From positions 1,117,001-1,181,000 of the forward strand of contig NC_007512.1 in assembly GCF_000012485.1 (NCBI RefSeq): a stretch of DNA of 64,000 nucleotides, in the 5' to 3' direction. Made by a program: the position numbers and the translations under genes. The stretch comes from Pelodictyon luteolum DSM 273. GTDB lineage: Bacteria; Bacteroidota; Chlorobiia; Chlorobiales; Chlorobiaceae. Within the stretch, counting starts at the first letter, position 1, and every line of letters starts with the position of its first letter. Below the pieces are notes generated by a model that saw nothing but the letters and a program-made list of their open reading frames with translations, was not told the origin of the DNA and did no database searches. Shown piece by piece: positions 1 to 9,099 of this stretch.

Positions 1-1
1 G

Positions 2-121
2 GATGCCGATTACGTTCGCCCACAGGACGGGACAGGACGGGGCGCCACAGAGTTCCAGGGCTCCGGGACAGGTGTTCGCAAGCTTGACGGCACAGGGCCG
101 GGTGCTGTTACAGCAGAATAA
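2..121 (+). CDS. C-terminal end of an unidentified protein (5' truncated by window)
   Basis: An open frame enters from the left edge and stops at TAA 119-121. The 39 visible residues are glycine/threonine rich, with a repeated D-G-T-G pattern (QDGTG, LDGTGPG) and a few charged residues, suggesting a low-complexity or extended tail. Ten bases after the stop lies a strong intrinsic terminator, which supports this frame over the competing ORF that runs through the terminator. No family can be named from such a short piece. Confidence 0.5.
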   Translation, partial: DADYVRPQDGTGRGATEFQGSGTGVRKLDGTGPGAVTAE

Positions 122-130
122 GATGACTGC

Positions 131-159
131 AGGGACCCCGGAGCGGGTCCCTTTTTTTT
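131..159 (+). terminator. Rho-independent terminator
   Basis: An 8-bp perfect stem (AGGGACCC / GGGTCCCT) with a 6-base loop is followed directly by a run of T. It ends the transcript of the truncated gene at the left edge and separates it from the ferritin-like genes. Confidence 0.85.
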
Positions 160-265
160 CCTGCCTTCCCGTCTCACCTAAAAAAGAATTTCGCACTGGA
201 TTTGTCATATATTATATGCAGATGCAGCGTGCCGATATTCCCCTTACCCCCTGATTCCGTGCTCC

Positions 266-529
266 ATGTCCCTTTCCTCCATTACCAGTAAAGACCTTCT
301 CGGCAGGCTTCAAAATGCCATCTACCTCGAGGAAACCGGGATAGCCCTCTATACGAAACATCTTGCCAACACGCTCTTTTTTTCTGGATTCAGCGCTTCC
401 AAACGTTTACGGATGCAGGAAATACTTGCTCTGCTTGCCTCCGAGTCCAAAGGACATGAGGCCGCCCTCTATAACGTCATCGAATTCGTCAATTCATCCG
501 GTCTAGATGTTTACCCAAGAGAGTTTTAA
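266..529 (+). CDS. Half-size ferritin-like helical protein A
   Basis: This 87-residue, all-helical protein has two helices: the first carries Glu-Glu (LEETGIALY, residues about 21-29), the second E-x-x-x-H-E (ESKGHEA, about 60-66). That spacing of acidic and His residues is typical of one half of a ferritin/rubrerythrin di-iron four-helix bundle. It overlaps the next gene by 23 bases, and that gene encodes another two-helix protein with the same logic. The two may pair to form a full bundle. The family assignment is an inference from helix content and Glu/His placement; a non-metal helical role cannot be excluded. Confidence 0.55.
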   Translation: MSLSSITSKDLLGRLQNAIYLEETGIALYTKHLANTLFFSGFSASKRLRMQEILALLASESKGHEAALYNVIEFVNSSGLDVYPREF

Positions 530-704
530 CGAATACTTCCAGCAGCTGTTGGAACTTGAGCAGATGATGCACCGGGAGGCTTCTGAGCTTGCGGCATACC
601 TGCCCGAAGGGAAATACTCACTGCTGATGCGTCATGTGGCAGAGGATGAAGCCCGCCATGTAGAACTTGTCGAAGAGCTGATCCGTCTTTCACGGGAAGC
701 CTGA
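507..704 (+). CDS. Half-size ferritin-like helical protein B
   Basis: This 65-residue protein is predicted to form two helices: LELEQMMHREASEL (about residues 16-29) and AEDEARHVELVEEL (about 45-58). The second contains E-x-x-H (EARH) with flanking acids, the standard ferritin-like metal-ligand pattern. Its start lies inside the end of protein A, and its TGA overlaps the ATG of the TPR/barrel gene (TGATG at 702-706), so translation of A, B and the exporter is probably coupled. The linkage of a ferritin-like pair to a polysaccharide cassette is unexpected and unexplained. Confidence 0.55.
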   Translation: MFTQESFNEYFQQLLELEQMMHREASELAAYLPEGKYSLLMRHVAEDEARHVELVEELIRLSREA

Positions 705-2374
705 TGCGCCGACGCATTTTTAAATCCGCCGCTCATCTCTGGATTGTTGCAGCCTCTGCTGCGGCTGTGGCAGGATCGACGGCAGCCATCTTCCTCAGCA
801 CGCAGGATACTTCCCAGCCCTGGGGCCGGTTCGCGGCTATGTATACTCAGCCTCCGGTCGTTGGCATCCCGCATCGTCCGGGCGATATGGTCCTGGATGA
901 GATGGACTTTGCTCCAGCTCCCTCAAGCATATCTGCCGGACCAGTGCCTTCTGTCGGGCTCTCACAGGAAGTTCCGGGAGTCATGGGTCCATATTCCGTC
1001 GAGCAGCATGCGGTGCCTGTTATGGCCCCAGCAGGAGATGATGCGCTGTGGCGTGCACGGCGGTTGAGCTGGCGTCGTCAGTTCCGCCCCGCCCTCGCCC
1101 TCTATGACAGCCTGCTTGCTGCCGGCGATGAACCCCTCGTTCTCTTGCGTGAAAAAGCCCGTGTGCTAGGCTGGATGGGTCGGTACGGGGAGGCCCTTGA
1201 ATGCTACGGCGAAACGGTCCGCCGCTACCCTGACAGCGCGGCTGCTGCCGCAGAGGCGGATGCAAAAGCAGCCCTGTATGACGGACGGTACCGGGACGGT
1301 GTCCGGGCTTACCGCCGGTGGCTGGATCTGGAGCCGGAGAGCCCCGAGGCGCTCTTCGATCTCTCACAGCTCCAGTATGGACAGCAGCGATGGGCTGATG
1401 CCATAGCCCTGACCGACCGTTTGCTCAAGGAGATTCCCGGTCATGATGCTGCCCGTCAGGTGAGGCGGAAGGCTCTCTTCCATGCCGAGGGTACGCCGCT
1501 TTATTCCGAGGCCGTGTTTTTCCATTCCGAAGGCGGTACGCGTCAGGCGGAGCTCGAATACCTCTCGATTGCCTCCTCGGTTGCACGTCCGCTCAATCCT
1601 GCACTGATGGCCGCCATCAAGGTCGATACCCGCTTTTACAGGTTTAGCGGAAGCAATCCGGATCCTATGGCCATCACGACATCTGCCGCATTAACCTACC
1701 GCCGGAGGCCGGATGCTGCAGTCGAAGGGTTCATCGGCAGCACCATGAAATCTAACGGCCCCGACAATACTGTTACCGGGGGACTCGGAGTTCAATCTTC
1801 GCCTCTCGATGACCTGCATCTCGCTTTCCGCTACCGTCACGGAGATGTTGTGGAAAATGCCGCCACATTCCTTGACGGCCTCAGCGAAAACTCCCTCACC
1901 GTCCAGACGCTATACCGGCCCTCCAGAAAATGGCAGGCGGGCCTTGAGGGATTTCGTTCATGGTATTCAGACGGCAATGTGCGCACCGATTACGGCGTTG
2001 AACTCCGCTCCCATCTCTCCTACGAACCTACCCGCCTTACCCTGTTCTGGCGCTGGGACTCGTTCGGCTACAATCAGGAGCAGCCGGACTATTTTACACC
2101 CGGCACATTCAATGTCCATCATGCGGGAGTTGATGCCATCCATTACTTTAAGGGCGATGCACTCTACGGGGGAGGCAACAATACCTCCATCAGGATGCGA
2201 GGCAGCTTGAACTTCGAACCCTCCGGCGGCCGCTCTAAAAGTGTGCTTGCGGAGTTCCGTCATGATTGGAACGACCGGTTGAGTTCATCTCTTCTCTACG
2301 ACCGGACATGGAATGATGAGTCCGGTGTCTACAGCGCAGACAGGATGGCGGCTTCATTGCTCTGGTATTTTTAA
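704..2374 (+). CDS. TPR and outer-membrane beta-barrel protein, polysaccharide exporter-like
   Basis: This 556-residue protein starts with basic residues and a hydrophobic segment (about 12-30), a signal peptide or anchor. A proline-rich stretch follows, then TPR-like repeats (about 115-260: WRARRLSWRRQFRPALALYD, MGRYGEALECYGETV, PESPEALFDLSQLQYGQQRW). The C-terminal half (about 270-556) has alternating aromatic/polar strands and ends in ...LLWYF, with the terminal Phe usual for BAM-inserted barrels. This layout resembles, at smaller scale, exporters such as BcsC or PgaA. It is followed after 33 bases by a GT2 synthase and then a GH8 enzyme, so it is probably the outer-membrane exit for the glycan they make. 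Confidence 0.7.
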   Translation: MRRRIFKSAAHLWIVAASAAAVAGSTAAIFLSTQDTSQPWGRFAAMYTQPPVVGIPHRPGDMVLDEMDFAPAPSSISAGPVPSVGLSQEVPGVMGPYSVEQHAVPVMAPAGDDALWRARRLSWRRQFRPALALYDSLLAAGDEPLVLLREKARVLGWMGRYGEALECYGETVRRYPDSAAAAAEADAKAALYDGRYRDGVRAYRRWLDLEPESPEALFDLSQLQYGQQRWADAIALTDRLLKEIPGHDAARQVRRKALFHAEGTPLYSEAVFFHSEGGTRQAELEYLSIASSVARPLNPALMAAIKVDTRFYRFSGSNPDPMAITTSAALTYRRRPDAAVEGFIGSTMKSNGPDNTVTGGLGVQSSPLDDLHLAFRYRHGDVVENAATFLDGLSENSLTVQTLYRPSRKWQAGLEGFRSWYSDGNVRTDYGVELRSHLSYEPTRLTLFWRWDSFGYNQEQPDYFTPGTFNVHHAGVDAIHYFKGDALYGGGNNTSIRMRGSLNFEPSGGRSKSVLAEFRHDWNDRLSSSLLYDRTWNDESGVYSADRMAASLLWYF

Positions 2375-2407
2375 TCGGCAGGCATAAATTCTGGATCAAG
2401 GGATAGT

Positions 2408-3913
2408 ATGAGAAAAGCGCCGATCTCCGGCCTCTTTGTGGTGCTGGTCGTTCTGCTCTTCATTGCGCTGGCGGTCTATGTGGCTGTCCGTGGTTATTTT
2501 CTGGTCGTTTCCGATTATCCTCTTGTTGAGCGCATCTACGGATTTGTGTTTTTTGCCGCCGAACTGTTCGTCCTTCTGCACGGGTTCGGCTATTTCACCA
2601 ATGTGCTTGCGCTCTCCATCAAGCCTTATCGTAATCAGCAGGCTGCGTCTCAGGAACAGCCCGCGGTGGCCATCCTCATACCTGCACGCCATGAGCCAAA
2701 GGAGGTTCTTGAACAGACCCTTCTGGCATGCCGCAACCTCGGCTACCCGAACAAAACGATCTACATCCTTGACGACTCCTCGATTCTCTCCTACAAGGAT
2801 GAAGCGCGGGAACTAGCCTCCCGCTTCAATGTCGAACTCTTCAGCAGGGATGGAAACCGCGGTGCGAAGGCCGGGATGCTCAATGACGCACTTGCCCACA
2901 TCAATGCGAAGTACATCGCAGTATTCGATGCCGACCAGAATCCCATGCCGGGATTTCTGCAGAAAATCGTTCCCGTGCTCGAAGCCGACAGTCGTCTGGC
3001 ACTGGTCCAGACACCCCAGTTCTACACCAATACGGAAGAGAGCCGGGTTGCATGGTCGAGCAACATCCAGCAGGCGGTTTTCTACGAGTACATCAGCGAG
3101 GGCAAATCGGTAAAAAACGCCATGTTCTGCTGCGGCACGAATTTCGTAATGCGAAAAGATGCACTTGATAGTGTCGGCGGATTCGAGGAGGGTTCGGTCA
3201 CCGAGGATGTGGCCACTACCCTCAAACTCCACATGGCAGGCTGGAAATCTCTCTATTATGAGCACGCATACGTTTTCGGTATGGCACCTGAAAACCTCGG
3301 ATCGTATTTCATGCAGCAGAACCGGTGGGCCATGGGCAGTGCACAGCTTTTCAGGAAGGCTGCAGGGTTGTTCCTCAGGCTTCCGGGAAGCCTTTCCCCT
3401 CTCCAGTGGTTCGAGTATTTTCTTTCCGGCAGCTACTATTTCATTGGATGGGCCTACCTGATCCTCCTTTCGGCGCCGATCAGCTACATCCTTTTCGATA
3501 CCCCTTCATATTTCATGGACCCTTCGGTGTTCATGCTCACCTTCATACCCTATTTCATTCTTTCAGTGCTGCTGTTCTATTCGGGCCTTGAGATGCGCCA
3601 TTTCTCTCCCTTCAACCTCATCAAGGGGCAGATGCTTGCCATGATTTCCATTCCGGTCTACATGCGTGCCGTCGTGCAGGGCGTCCTCAACATTTCCGTA
3701 CCTTTCCAGGTCACGCCCAAAGACGGAGCCGGAGCGCTGTCCTACACACAACTTGTCCCTCAGCTCATGCTCTGGGTACTGCACCTCGCCTCTCTCTGCT
3801 GGGGTCTTCTGCGGATCTATTATGAACAGGATATCTCACTTTTCATCAATGTCTTCTGGATCGGGTACCACCTGTTTCTTTTCAGCGGGCTCTTTTATTT
3901 CAACGAAGAATGA
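2408..3913 (+). CDS. Membrane glycosyltransferase family 2, cellulose-synthase-like
   Basis: This 501-residue processive beta-glycan synthase has two N-terminal membrane segments (about 8-30 and 42-65) and a cytosolic GT2 domain. The catalytic motifs are in order: ILDDSS (first Asp), VFDADQNP (D-x-D), SVTEDVATT (T-E-D base) and QQNRWAMGS (Q-x-x-R-W). Four or more membrane segments follow. It stops soon after the last membrane segment, and no PilZ (c-di-GMP) domain with R-x-x-x-R follows, unlike enterobacterial BcsA (about 870 residues). The GH8 gene starts within its stop codon (ATGA). A cellulose-like or other beta-1,4-glycan product is inferred; the sugar is not determined by sequence. Confidence 0.85.
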   Translation: MRKAPISGLFVVLVVLLFIALAVYVAVRGYFLVVSDYPLVERIYGFVFFAAELFVLLHGFGYFTNVLALSIKPYRNQQAASQEQPAVAILIPARHEPKEVLEQTLLACRNLGYPNKTIYILDDSSILSYKDEARELASRFNVELFSRDGNRGAKAGMLNDALAHINAKYIAVFDADQNPMPGFLQKIVPVLEADSRLALVQTPQFYTNTEESRVAWSSNIQQAVFYEYISEGKSVKNAMFCCGTNFVMRKDALDSVGGFEEGSVTEDVATTLKLHMAGWKSLYYEHAYVFGMAPENLGSYFMQQNRWAMGSAQLFRKAAGLFLRLPGSLSPLQWFEYFLSGSYYFIGWAYLILLSAPISYILFDTPSYFMDPSVFMLTFIPYFILSVLLFYSGLEMRHFSPFNLIKGQMLAMISIPVYMRAVVQGVLNISVPFQVTPKDGAGALSYTQLVPQLMLWVLHLASLCWGLLRIYYEQDISLFINVFWIGYHLFLFSGLFYFNEE

Positions 3914-5058
3914 GGTCCCGCAGCAGCATGCTCATTGTTGGGTTGCTGGCCCTTGCCACAGTCTGGCTGGTGTCATGCTGGCCGGCTGAAACCGATGATG
4001 CCATCGTTCTCCGCAAATCATGGGCCGGATACCTGCACACGTTTGTCCAGGATGGCAGGGTGGTAAGGCCCCGGAACGGCTTCGACACCGTCTCTGAAGG
4101 TCAGGCCTACGCCATGATCCGGGCGGTGACGGCGTCCGACCGGACCTCGTTCGATGCCATTCTCCTCTGGACTGAGAAAAACCTCTCCCGAAGAGAACAG
4201 AGCGGTGACAACCTTCTGGCCTGGCATTATGCCGATGGTAGGGTCGTTGACTGGCAAGCGGCATCTGACGCAGACATCGATTATGCATACAGCCTCCTGC
4301 TTGCCGGAAGGAAATGGGGGGATCCATCCTATGCCAGGCTCGCACGAAAGGTGCTCGCCGATATTCTCCGCCTGGAAACCATCTCCTATGAAGGCAGGCT
4401 CCGCCTGCTTCCCTGGAACCGGAAACCCACGGACGGGAATGGTTATGTGGTCCAGAACCCATCCTATTATTCACCAGCCCAGTTCAAGCTGTTCTTTGCC
4501 GAGACAGGTGACGGGCGATGGCTTGAGCTTGCCGCAACCGGCTATGACCTGCTTGACCGGCTGCAGGAGCCGGCCGGCGGCGGTGCCTTCCTCGTGCCGG
4601 ACTGGTGCCGAATAGGCGAAGGGGGTGATTTGAGGGAGCTTGAAGGCTATTCATCGCTCTACGGCTGGGATGCGTTACGGGTCCCGATGCGCATTGCACT
4701 TGATCATGCACTTTTTCATGAGCCCAGAGCCGCCCGGGTGCTTGGGCGCTTTGCTGAATTCTATACCAGCGAATTCAAGCGGTTCGGTCATGTGCATTCC
4801 GTCTATTCAACCGGGGGCAGATCAGTGGTGTACGATGAAAACCCGCTTTCATATGCCGCTGCATACGCAGCCCTTGAGGCGTCAGGATCGCCTCTGGCGG
4901 AAACAGCGTACCGCCGTCTGCAGCGGTTCAGCCACCTGAAGAAAGGCCACATCTACTATCTGGACCGTAAGGATTACTATGCCAACAGCCTTTCCTGGCT
5001 TCCCTCCTATTACCGTCTTCTCCTGAACTCTCGAAAATCTTCCCTCCAGGACAGGTAG
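3910..5058 (+). CDS. Glycoside hydrolase family 8, BcsZ-type endoglucanase
   Basis: This 382-residue secreted enzyme has an N-terminal hydrophobic segment ending in VSC, a possible lipoprotein or signal-peptide site. GH8 hallmarks are visible: TVSEGQAYAM with the catalytic acid Glu, ASDADIDYAYSLL (substrate-binding Asp signature) and YGWDALRVP. Length matches BcsZ (about 370). In bacterial cellulose operons this enzyme trims nascent glucan in the periplasm, and here it overlaps the GT2 gene by 4 bases. This strongly suggests the three-gene set makes a beta-1,4-glucan-type polymer. Confidence 0.85.
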   Translation: MRSRSSMLIVGLLALATVWLVSCWPAETDDAIVLRKSWAGYLHTFVQDGRVVRPRNGFDTVSEGQAYAMIRAVTASDRTSFDAILLWTEKNLSRREQSGDNLLAWHYADGRVVDWQAASDADIDYAYSLLLAGRKWGDPSYARLARKVLADILRLETISYEGRLRLLPWNRKPTDGNGYVVQNPSYYSPAQFKLFFAETGDGRWLELAATGYDLLDRLQEPAGGGAFLVPDWCRIGEGGDLRELEGYSSLYGWDALRVPMRIALDHALFHEPRAARVLGRFAEFYTSEFKRFGHVHSVYSTGGRSVVYDENPLSYAAAYAALEASGSPLAETAYRRLQRFSHLKKGHIYYLDRKDYYANSLSWLPSYYRLLLNSRKSSLQDR

Positions 5059-5194
5059 TGTCCTACCGGGTTAAGTATGTTCGCATGCAATGTTCCAGCT
5101 GCAGGGGATGGATGGAGTACTTGCAGCAGCGTATTTAATTGGTTACCGTTAGAGAGGCCCCGTACTTTTCAAAACCCAGATGTTCCCGACGGAG

Positions 5195-6370
5195 ATGAAA
5201 TTCATCCACACCGCCGACTGGCAGCTCGGCAAGCCGTTTGCCGGCATCAGCGACAGCCTGAAACGGGCCCATGTCTCCCGTGAGCGGATCGAGGCTGTCA
5301 GGCGCATCGGGGAGGCTGCCGTTCGGGAGGGGGCGTCGTTCGTGCTTGTGGCCGGAGATCTGTTCGACTCGCTGACGCCTGAGAGGGCGACGGTTTCGGC
5401 AGCATGCCTGGCCGTCGGATCCATTCCGGTACCGGTGGTCGTCATTCCCGGCAACCACGATCACGGCGGCCCCGGCTCGATATGGACCCGCCCGTTTTTT
5501 CTCGCCGAACGTGATAGCCTTGCCCCAAATCTCATCGTCCTCCTTGAAGAGCGTCCATATGAGATTGAGGGTGCAGTCATTTTTCCATGCCCTCTGCTCC
5601 GGCGCAGTGCGGTATCGGATCCTGCTGCATGGCTTCGCGACAGGCAGGTGTTCAATGCATTCGGAGACCTGCGTCCGAGGATCCTCATGGCTCACGGCAG
5701 CATCGGGGAGTTTCAGTCCCTTGATGATGACGACCGGGTGGCAGGGATTTCATCCAGTTCCATCGATCTCGGGCGTCTGGACAGGGATGCATTCGATTAT
5801 GCCGCTCTCGGCGACTGGCACGGCACCAAGCAGGTAGGCACGAAAGCATGGTATGCAGGCACTCCTGAACAGGACCGTTTCAGCAAAGGGGAGGAGAACA
5901 GGCCCGGGAACATCCTCCTTGTCGAGGCCTCGAGAGGCGCTGTGCCGAAGGTGGACGTCCTTCGAACCTCTCGGCTCGGATGGGAGGCGCTTCATTATTC
6001 ATTCAGCAGCGACAGTGATCTGGAGCTGCTTTCCGGAATGCTGGACGGGCTGTTCCAGAAAGAACACGGCCGCTTCCTTCTCAATCTTGTGCTCGAGGGT
6101 TCGCTCGGCCTTGAGGCATCGGTCCGCCTTGAGCAGCTGCTCCAGTCCCTTGAAGCGCGCCTCCTGCGCCTGAAGCTCGAGAACCGGGTACGGACAGCAC
6201 CCGGCCCTGTCGAGATTGAAGCGCTTACGGGCAATGCCTCCGATCCTCTGACGGCAAGGGTGGCGGGAAGGCTTGCCGGGATGGCTGCCGGCGAGGGCGA
6301 TGAGGCTCAATTGGCCGCTCTCGCCCTCAGGGAGCTGCATGGGCTCTTCATTCTGGAGGGCGGTCGATGA
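5195..6370 (+). CDS. sbcD: SbcD/Mre11-like DNA double-strand-break nuclease subunit
   Basis: This is a metallophosphoesterase of about 391 residues. All metal motifs are present: FIHTADWQLG (D-x-H region, with Gln where His is usual), VAGDLFD, PGNHDHG, MAHGS and LGDWHGTKQ. It acts with the SMC-like ATPase encoded next, whose ATG overlaps this stop codon (ATGA at 6367-6370). The start at 5195 begins directly with the conserved strand; an in-frame ATG at 5180 would add five residues and cannot be excluded. The domain layout (nuclease then short cap) could also match the YhaO branch of the family. Confidence 0.85.
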   Translation: MKFIHTADWQLGKPFAGISDSLKRAHVSRERIEAVRRIGEAAVREGASFVLVAGDLFDSLTPERATVSAACLAVGSIPVPVVVIPGNHDHGGPGSIWTRPFFLAERDSLAPNLIVLLEERPYEIEGAVIFPCPLLRRSAVSDPAAWLRDRQVFNAFGDLRPRILMAHGSIGEFQSLDDDDRVAGISSSSIDLGRLDRDAFDYAALGDWHGTKQVGTKAWYAGTPEQDRFSKGEENRPGNILLVEASRGAVPKVDVLRTSRLGWEALHYSFSSDSDLELLSGMLDGLFQKEHGRFLLNLVLEGSLGLEASVRLEQLLQSLEARLLRLKLENRVRTAPGPVEIEALTGNASDPLTARVAGRLAGMAAGEGDEAQLAALALRELHGLFILEGGR

Positions 6371-9099
6371 GGCTTATTTCCGCAACAGTCAGGAACTACC
6401 GCATCCACCGTGATACCCGGGTGGAGTTCGACCCTTCGCGCACAATCATCGGTGGAGGGAATGAAACCGGCAAAAGTACCCTGGTTGAAGCACTCCACCG
6501 CGGGCTGTTCCTGAAGGCCAGAACCGTCGGGGAGATCAGGGCATTGATGCTTCCGATGCACGCGGCAGCTGCCCCTGAAGTCGAAATCACCTTTGAGGCG
6601 GGAGGCACCCGGTACCATCTCATGAAGCGCTTTTCGGGTGCATCGGGAACAACACAGCTGAGCGATGCTGCCGGATCAGTCTGGCGTGGAGAAGAGGCTG
6701 AGAGCCGTCTTCTTGCCCTCGTCGGGGTGACTGAGCTGCAGCGGGCTACAAAAGATCGACTGCAGGAACAGTGGGCGCATCTCTGGGTATGGCAGGGGCA
6801 GGGTATGCAGGACCCCTCCCTCAGGGACTCCCCGGAGCAGGACCGCCTGATCAGGCGGCTGCAGGAGGAAGGCGGGGCAATCGTCACCCAGTCCGATGCC
6901 GATACCGGCATCTTCCGGGCTCTGGAGCAGCGCTACCGGGAGTTTTATACCGCAACCGGCATGATGAAAGCCGGCTCGGGTCTGAAAACGGCCATGGAGG
7001 CCCGCGACGCAGCTGAAGAGCAGCGTATGGCAGCGCATGCGGCATATCTGCGCCTTCTCTCCGCAATAAACGAGGTAGAAACAGCTGAAGCCGAGGGGCG
7101 GCAGTGCAGGGAGCAGGATGCCATGCTCCAGATGGATCATGCGGCGGTATCGGCAGGGCTCACAAAGGCCGGCGAACTTACCGCGGGCATCGTCAAGAAA
7201 GAGGCGGAAGCAAAACTTGCGGAAGCTTCGTGGAAGGCACTCCTCGAAGAGCGGGAGCGCTTTCTGGAGCTGAAGCGGGATATTTCAGCGTATGAAGAGT
7301 CGCTCGCTCCGCTCGATGCCATGCATGAAGAGCTGAAGCAGAGCGTCGCCGAGGCCGCCCGGGCATATGAGGACGCCGCAGAACGTTCCCGCCTGAGCGC
7401 TTCGGCAACTGCCCCGGCAGAGACGACGATGGAGTGTATTCGTGCATGGGTGGCGCTGTTTGCGGCCGAAGAGGCCCATCGGCGGATTGCGGAGCTCATG
7501 AAGCAGGCTGAAGGGTACGTCAAGAGGTCAAGGTCATTGCAGCAGGACATGTCACTGCTTCCTGCAGTGGACGGGGCGGCTTTAACCGCTCTGCGTGAGG
7601 CACATTCGGAGCTTGACCGTGCCGATGCAGGCCTGCAGGCCATGGCTTCCGGTGTTACCGTGCTCGAGGGCGACAGCTCAGTAAGTATCGGCGGCAAGCC
7701 GCTCAGGGAAGGGGAGTCGGTGCTGCTCGACGATGCTGCCGAAATCGAGGCCGGTGGACGGTTCAGGTTCATGATCCGGCCGGGTGGGGGAAACCGCCTG
7801 CTTGAAGCACGCATCAGGGCCGAAGAGGTAAGAAGCCGTTTCGCATCCATGCTTGAGGGGTACGGTGTCGCTTCCATGGAGGCGGCCGTGGACGCAAACA
7901 TCCGCCGTCAGGAACTGTATGGCGAAAAAATGAAGGCTGATGCTTCTCTGAAAGCACTTGATCCGGACGGAGCGCTTCGTATGCGCTTCGAAGCATCCGG
8001 GCTGCAGCTGGAAGATGCCCGTTCCTCCGCATCAATGAGCGCAGGCCGTTCCGGCGGACTTCCCCGTCCGGGGACGGAGGCCGATGCCCTGGCGCTATTG
8101 GAAACTGCCGCGGCCCGTCTTGGAGAGGCCCGGAAACAGGAGCGGGAAGAACATGAGGGCATGGTTGCCTCTGGAGCCCTGTTCCAGAGCCTTCAGACTG
8201 AGCTGCAGCTGAAAACCGAAGAATCCTCCCTCCGCCGTCAGGGGCTGGAAGCGTGCCGGAATGAGCTGGAACGGCTTGAACGACGCCATGGCGGAGACGC
8301 GCTTCTGCAGGCAGCACTTGGCCTGGCATTGGCCGCAAAAAGCGAAGCGGACGCAGCACTGGCAGCGCTTCAGCTATCCTACAGTAACCTCCAGCCCCGC
8401 CAGCTTGAACATGACATGGAGCGGCTGGACCGGGCATTGAGGCTCAACCAGCAACGCCTCCAGGAGTGTCGGGAACGTTCTCTAAGCCAGCGGGCGGTGC
8501 TTGAACGTGATGGCTCCGATGATCCTTTCGGAACCCTCTATGCCGCTACTGAGGTTGCCCGGCAGGCCGAAGAACAGTTCCGGAGGGTAGAGCAGCGTGC
8601 AAGGGCCACAAAACTGCTCTATGAGCTATACCGTGAAGAGCAGGCTCTTGATGCCAGGCGCTTCAGCCGCCCCCTGGCAGAGAAGATCACCGGCTACCTC
8701 TGCTGCATGTTCGGACCCGGCCTCGAAGCCGCCGTCGACTACACCGGCAAGTCGTTCAGCAACATAAGGATCCAGCGCGGCGGCACCGGGTCGATAGGGT
8801 TTTCAGGTCTGAGCGGCGGCATGAAGGAGCAGGTGGCCGCAGCGGTGCGGCTTTCCATTGCCGAACTCCTGGCTGAGGGCTACGGGGGCACGCTGCCCGT
8901 TGTGTTCGATGATGCGTTCACCAACACCGATCCGCAGCGGGTGCAGCTCCTGCAGCGGATGCTGGACCGGGCTGCTTCGCAGGGCCTGCAGATCATCATT
9001 CTCAGCTGCAATCCCGGTGAATATTCCTCACTCGGGGCTACGCCGGTCAGCCTTGAGGTAACGGCACACAGGGAAGAGGGCGGGGAACGTGGCCTTTAA
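6367..9099 (+). CDS. sbcC: SbcC/Rad50-like AAA ATPase (YhaN branch possible)
   Basis: This 910-residue partner of SbcD is an SMC-type ATPase. Walker A is GGGNETGKST near the N-terminus (about residue 30). A long coiled-coil region spans about 170-780, and the C-terminal ATPase half holds the signature LSGGMKEQ and Walker B LPVVFDDAF. The coiled coil lacks the C-x-x-C zinc hook of Rad50/SbcC, an omission shared with YhaN-type proteins. The gene ends 11 bases inside recC. The complex would process DNA ends or hairpins next to RecBCD. Confidence 0.82.
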   Translation: MRLISATVRNYRIHRDTRVEFDPSRTIIGGGNETGKSTLVEALHRGLFLKARTVGEIRALMLPMHAAAAPEVEITFEAGGTRYHLMKRFSGASGTTQLSDAAGSVWRGEEAESRLLALVGVTELQRATKDRLQEQWAHLWVWQGQGMQDPSLRDSPEQDRLIRRLQEEGGAIVTQSDADTGIFRALEQRYREFYTATGMMKAGSGLKTAMEARDAAEEQRMAAHAAYLRLLSAINEVETAEAEGRQCREQDAMLQMDHAAVSAGLTKAGELTAGIVKKEAEAKLAEASWKALLEERERFLELKRDISAYEESLAPLDAMHEELKQSVAEAARAYEDAAERSRLSASATAPAETTMECIRAWVALFAAEEAHRRIAELMKQAEGYVKRSRSLQQDMSLLPAVDGAALTALREAHSELDRADAGLQAMASGVTVLEGDSSVSIGGKPLREGESVLLDDAAEIEAGGRFRFMIRPGGGNRLLEARIRAEEVRSRFASMLEGYGVASMEAAVDANIRRQELYGEKMKADASLKALDPDGALRMRFEASGLQLEDARSSASMSAGRSGGLPRPGTEADALALLETAAARLGEARKQEREEHEGMVASGALFQSLQTELQLKTEESSLRRQGLEACRNELERLERRHGGDALLQAALGLALAAKSEADAALAALQLSYSNLQPRQLEHDMERLDRALRLNQQRLQECRERSLSQRAVLERDGSDDPFGTLYAATEVARQAEEQFRRVEQRARATKLLYELYREEQALDARRFSRPLAEKITGYLCCMFGPGLEAAVDYTGKSFSNIRIQRGGTGSIGFSGLSGGMKEQVAAAVRLSIAELLAEGYGGTLPVVFDDAFTNTDPQRVQLLQRMLDRAASQGLQIIILSCNPGEYSSLGATPVSLEVTAHREEGGERGL

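Noticed and set aside
3-254. 83-residue ORF at the left edge
   Set aside because: It reads through a strong intrinsic terminator at 131-159; the frame ending at 121 just before the terminator is more credible.
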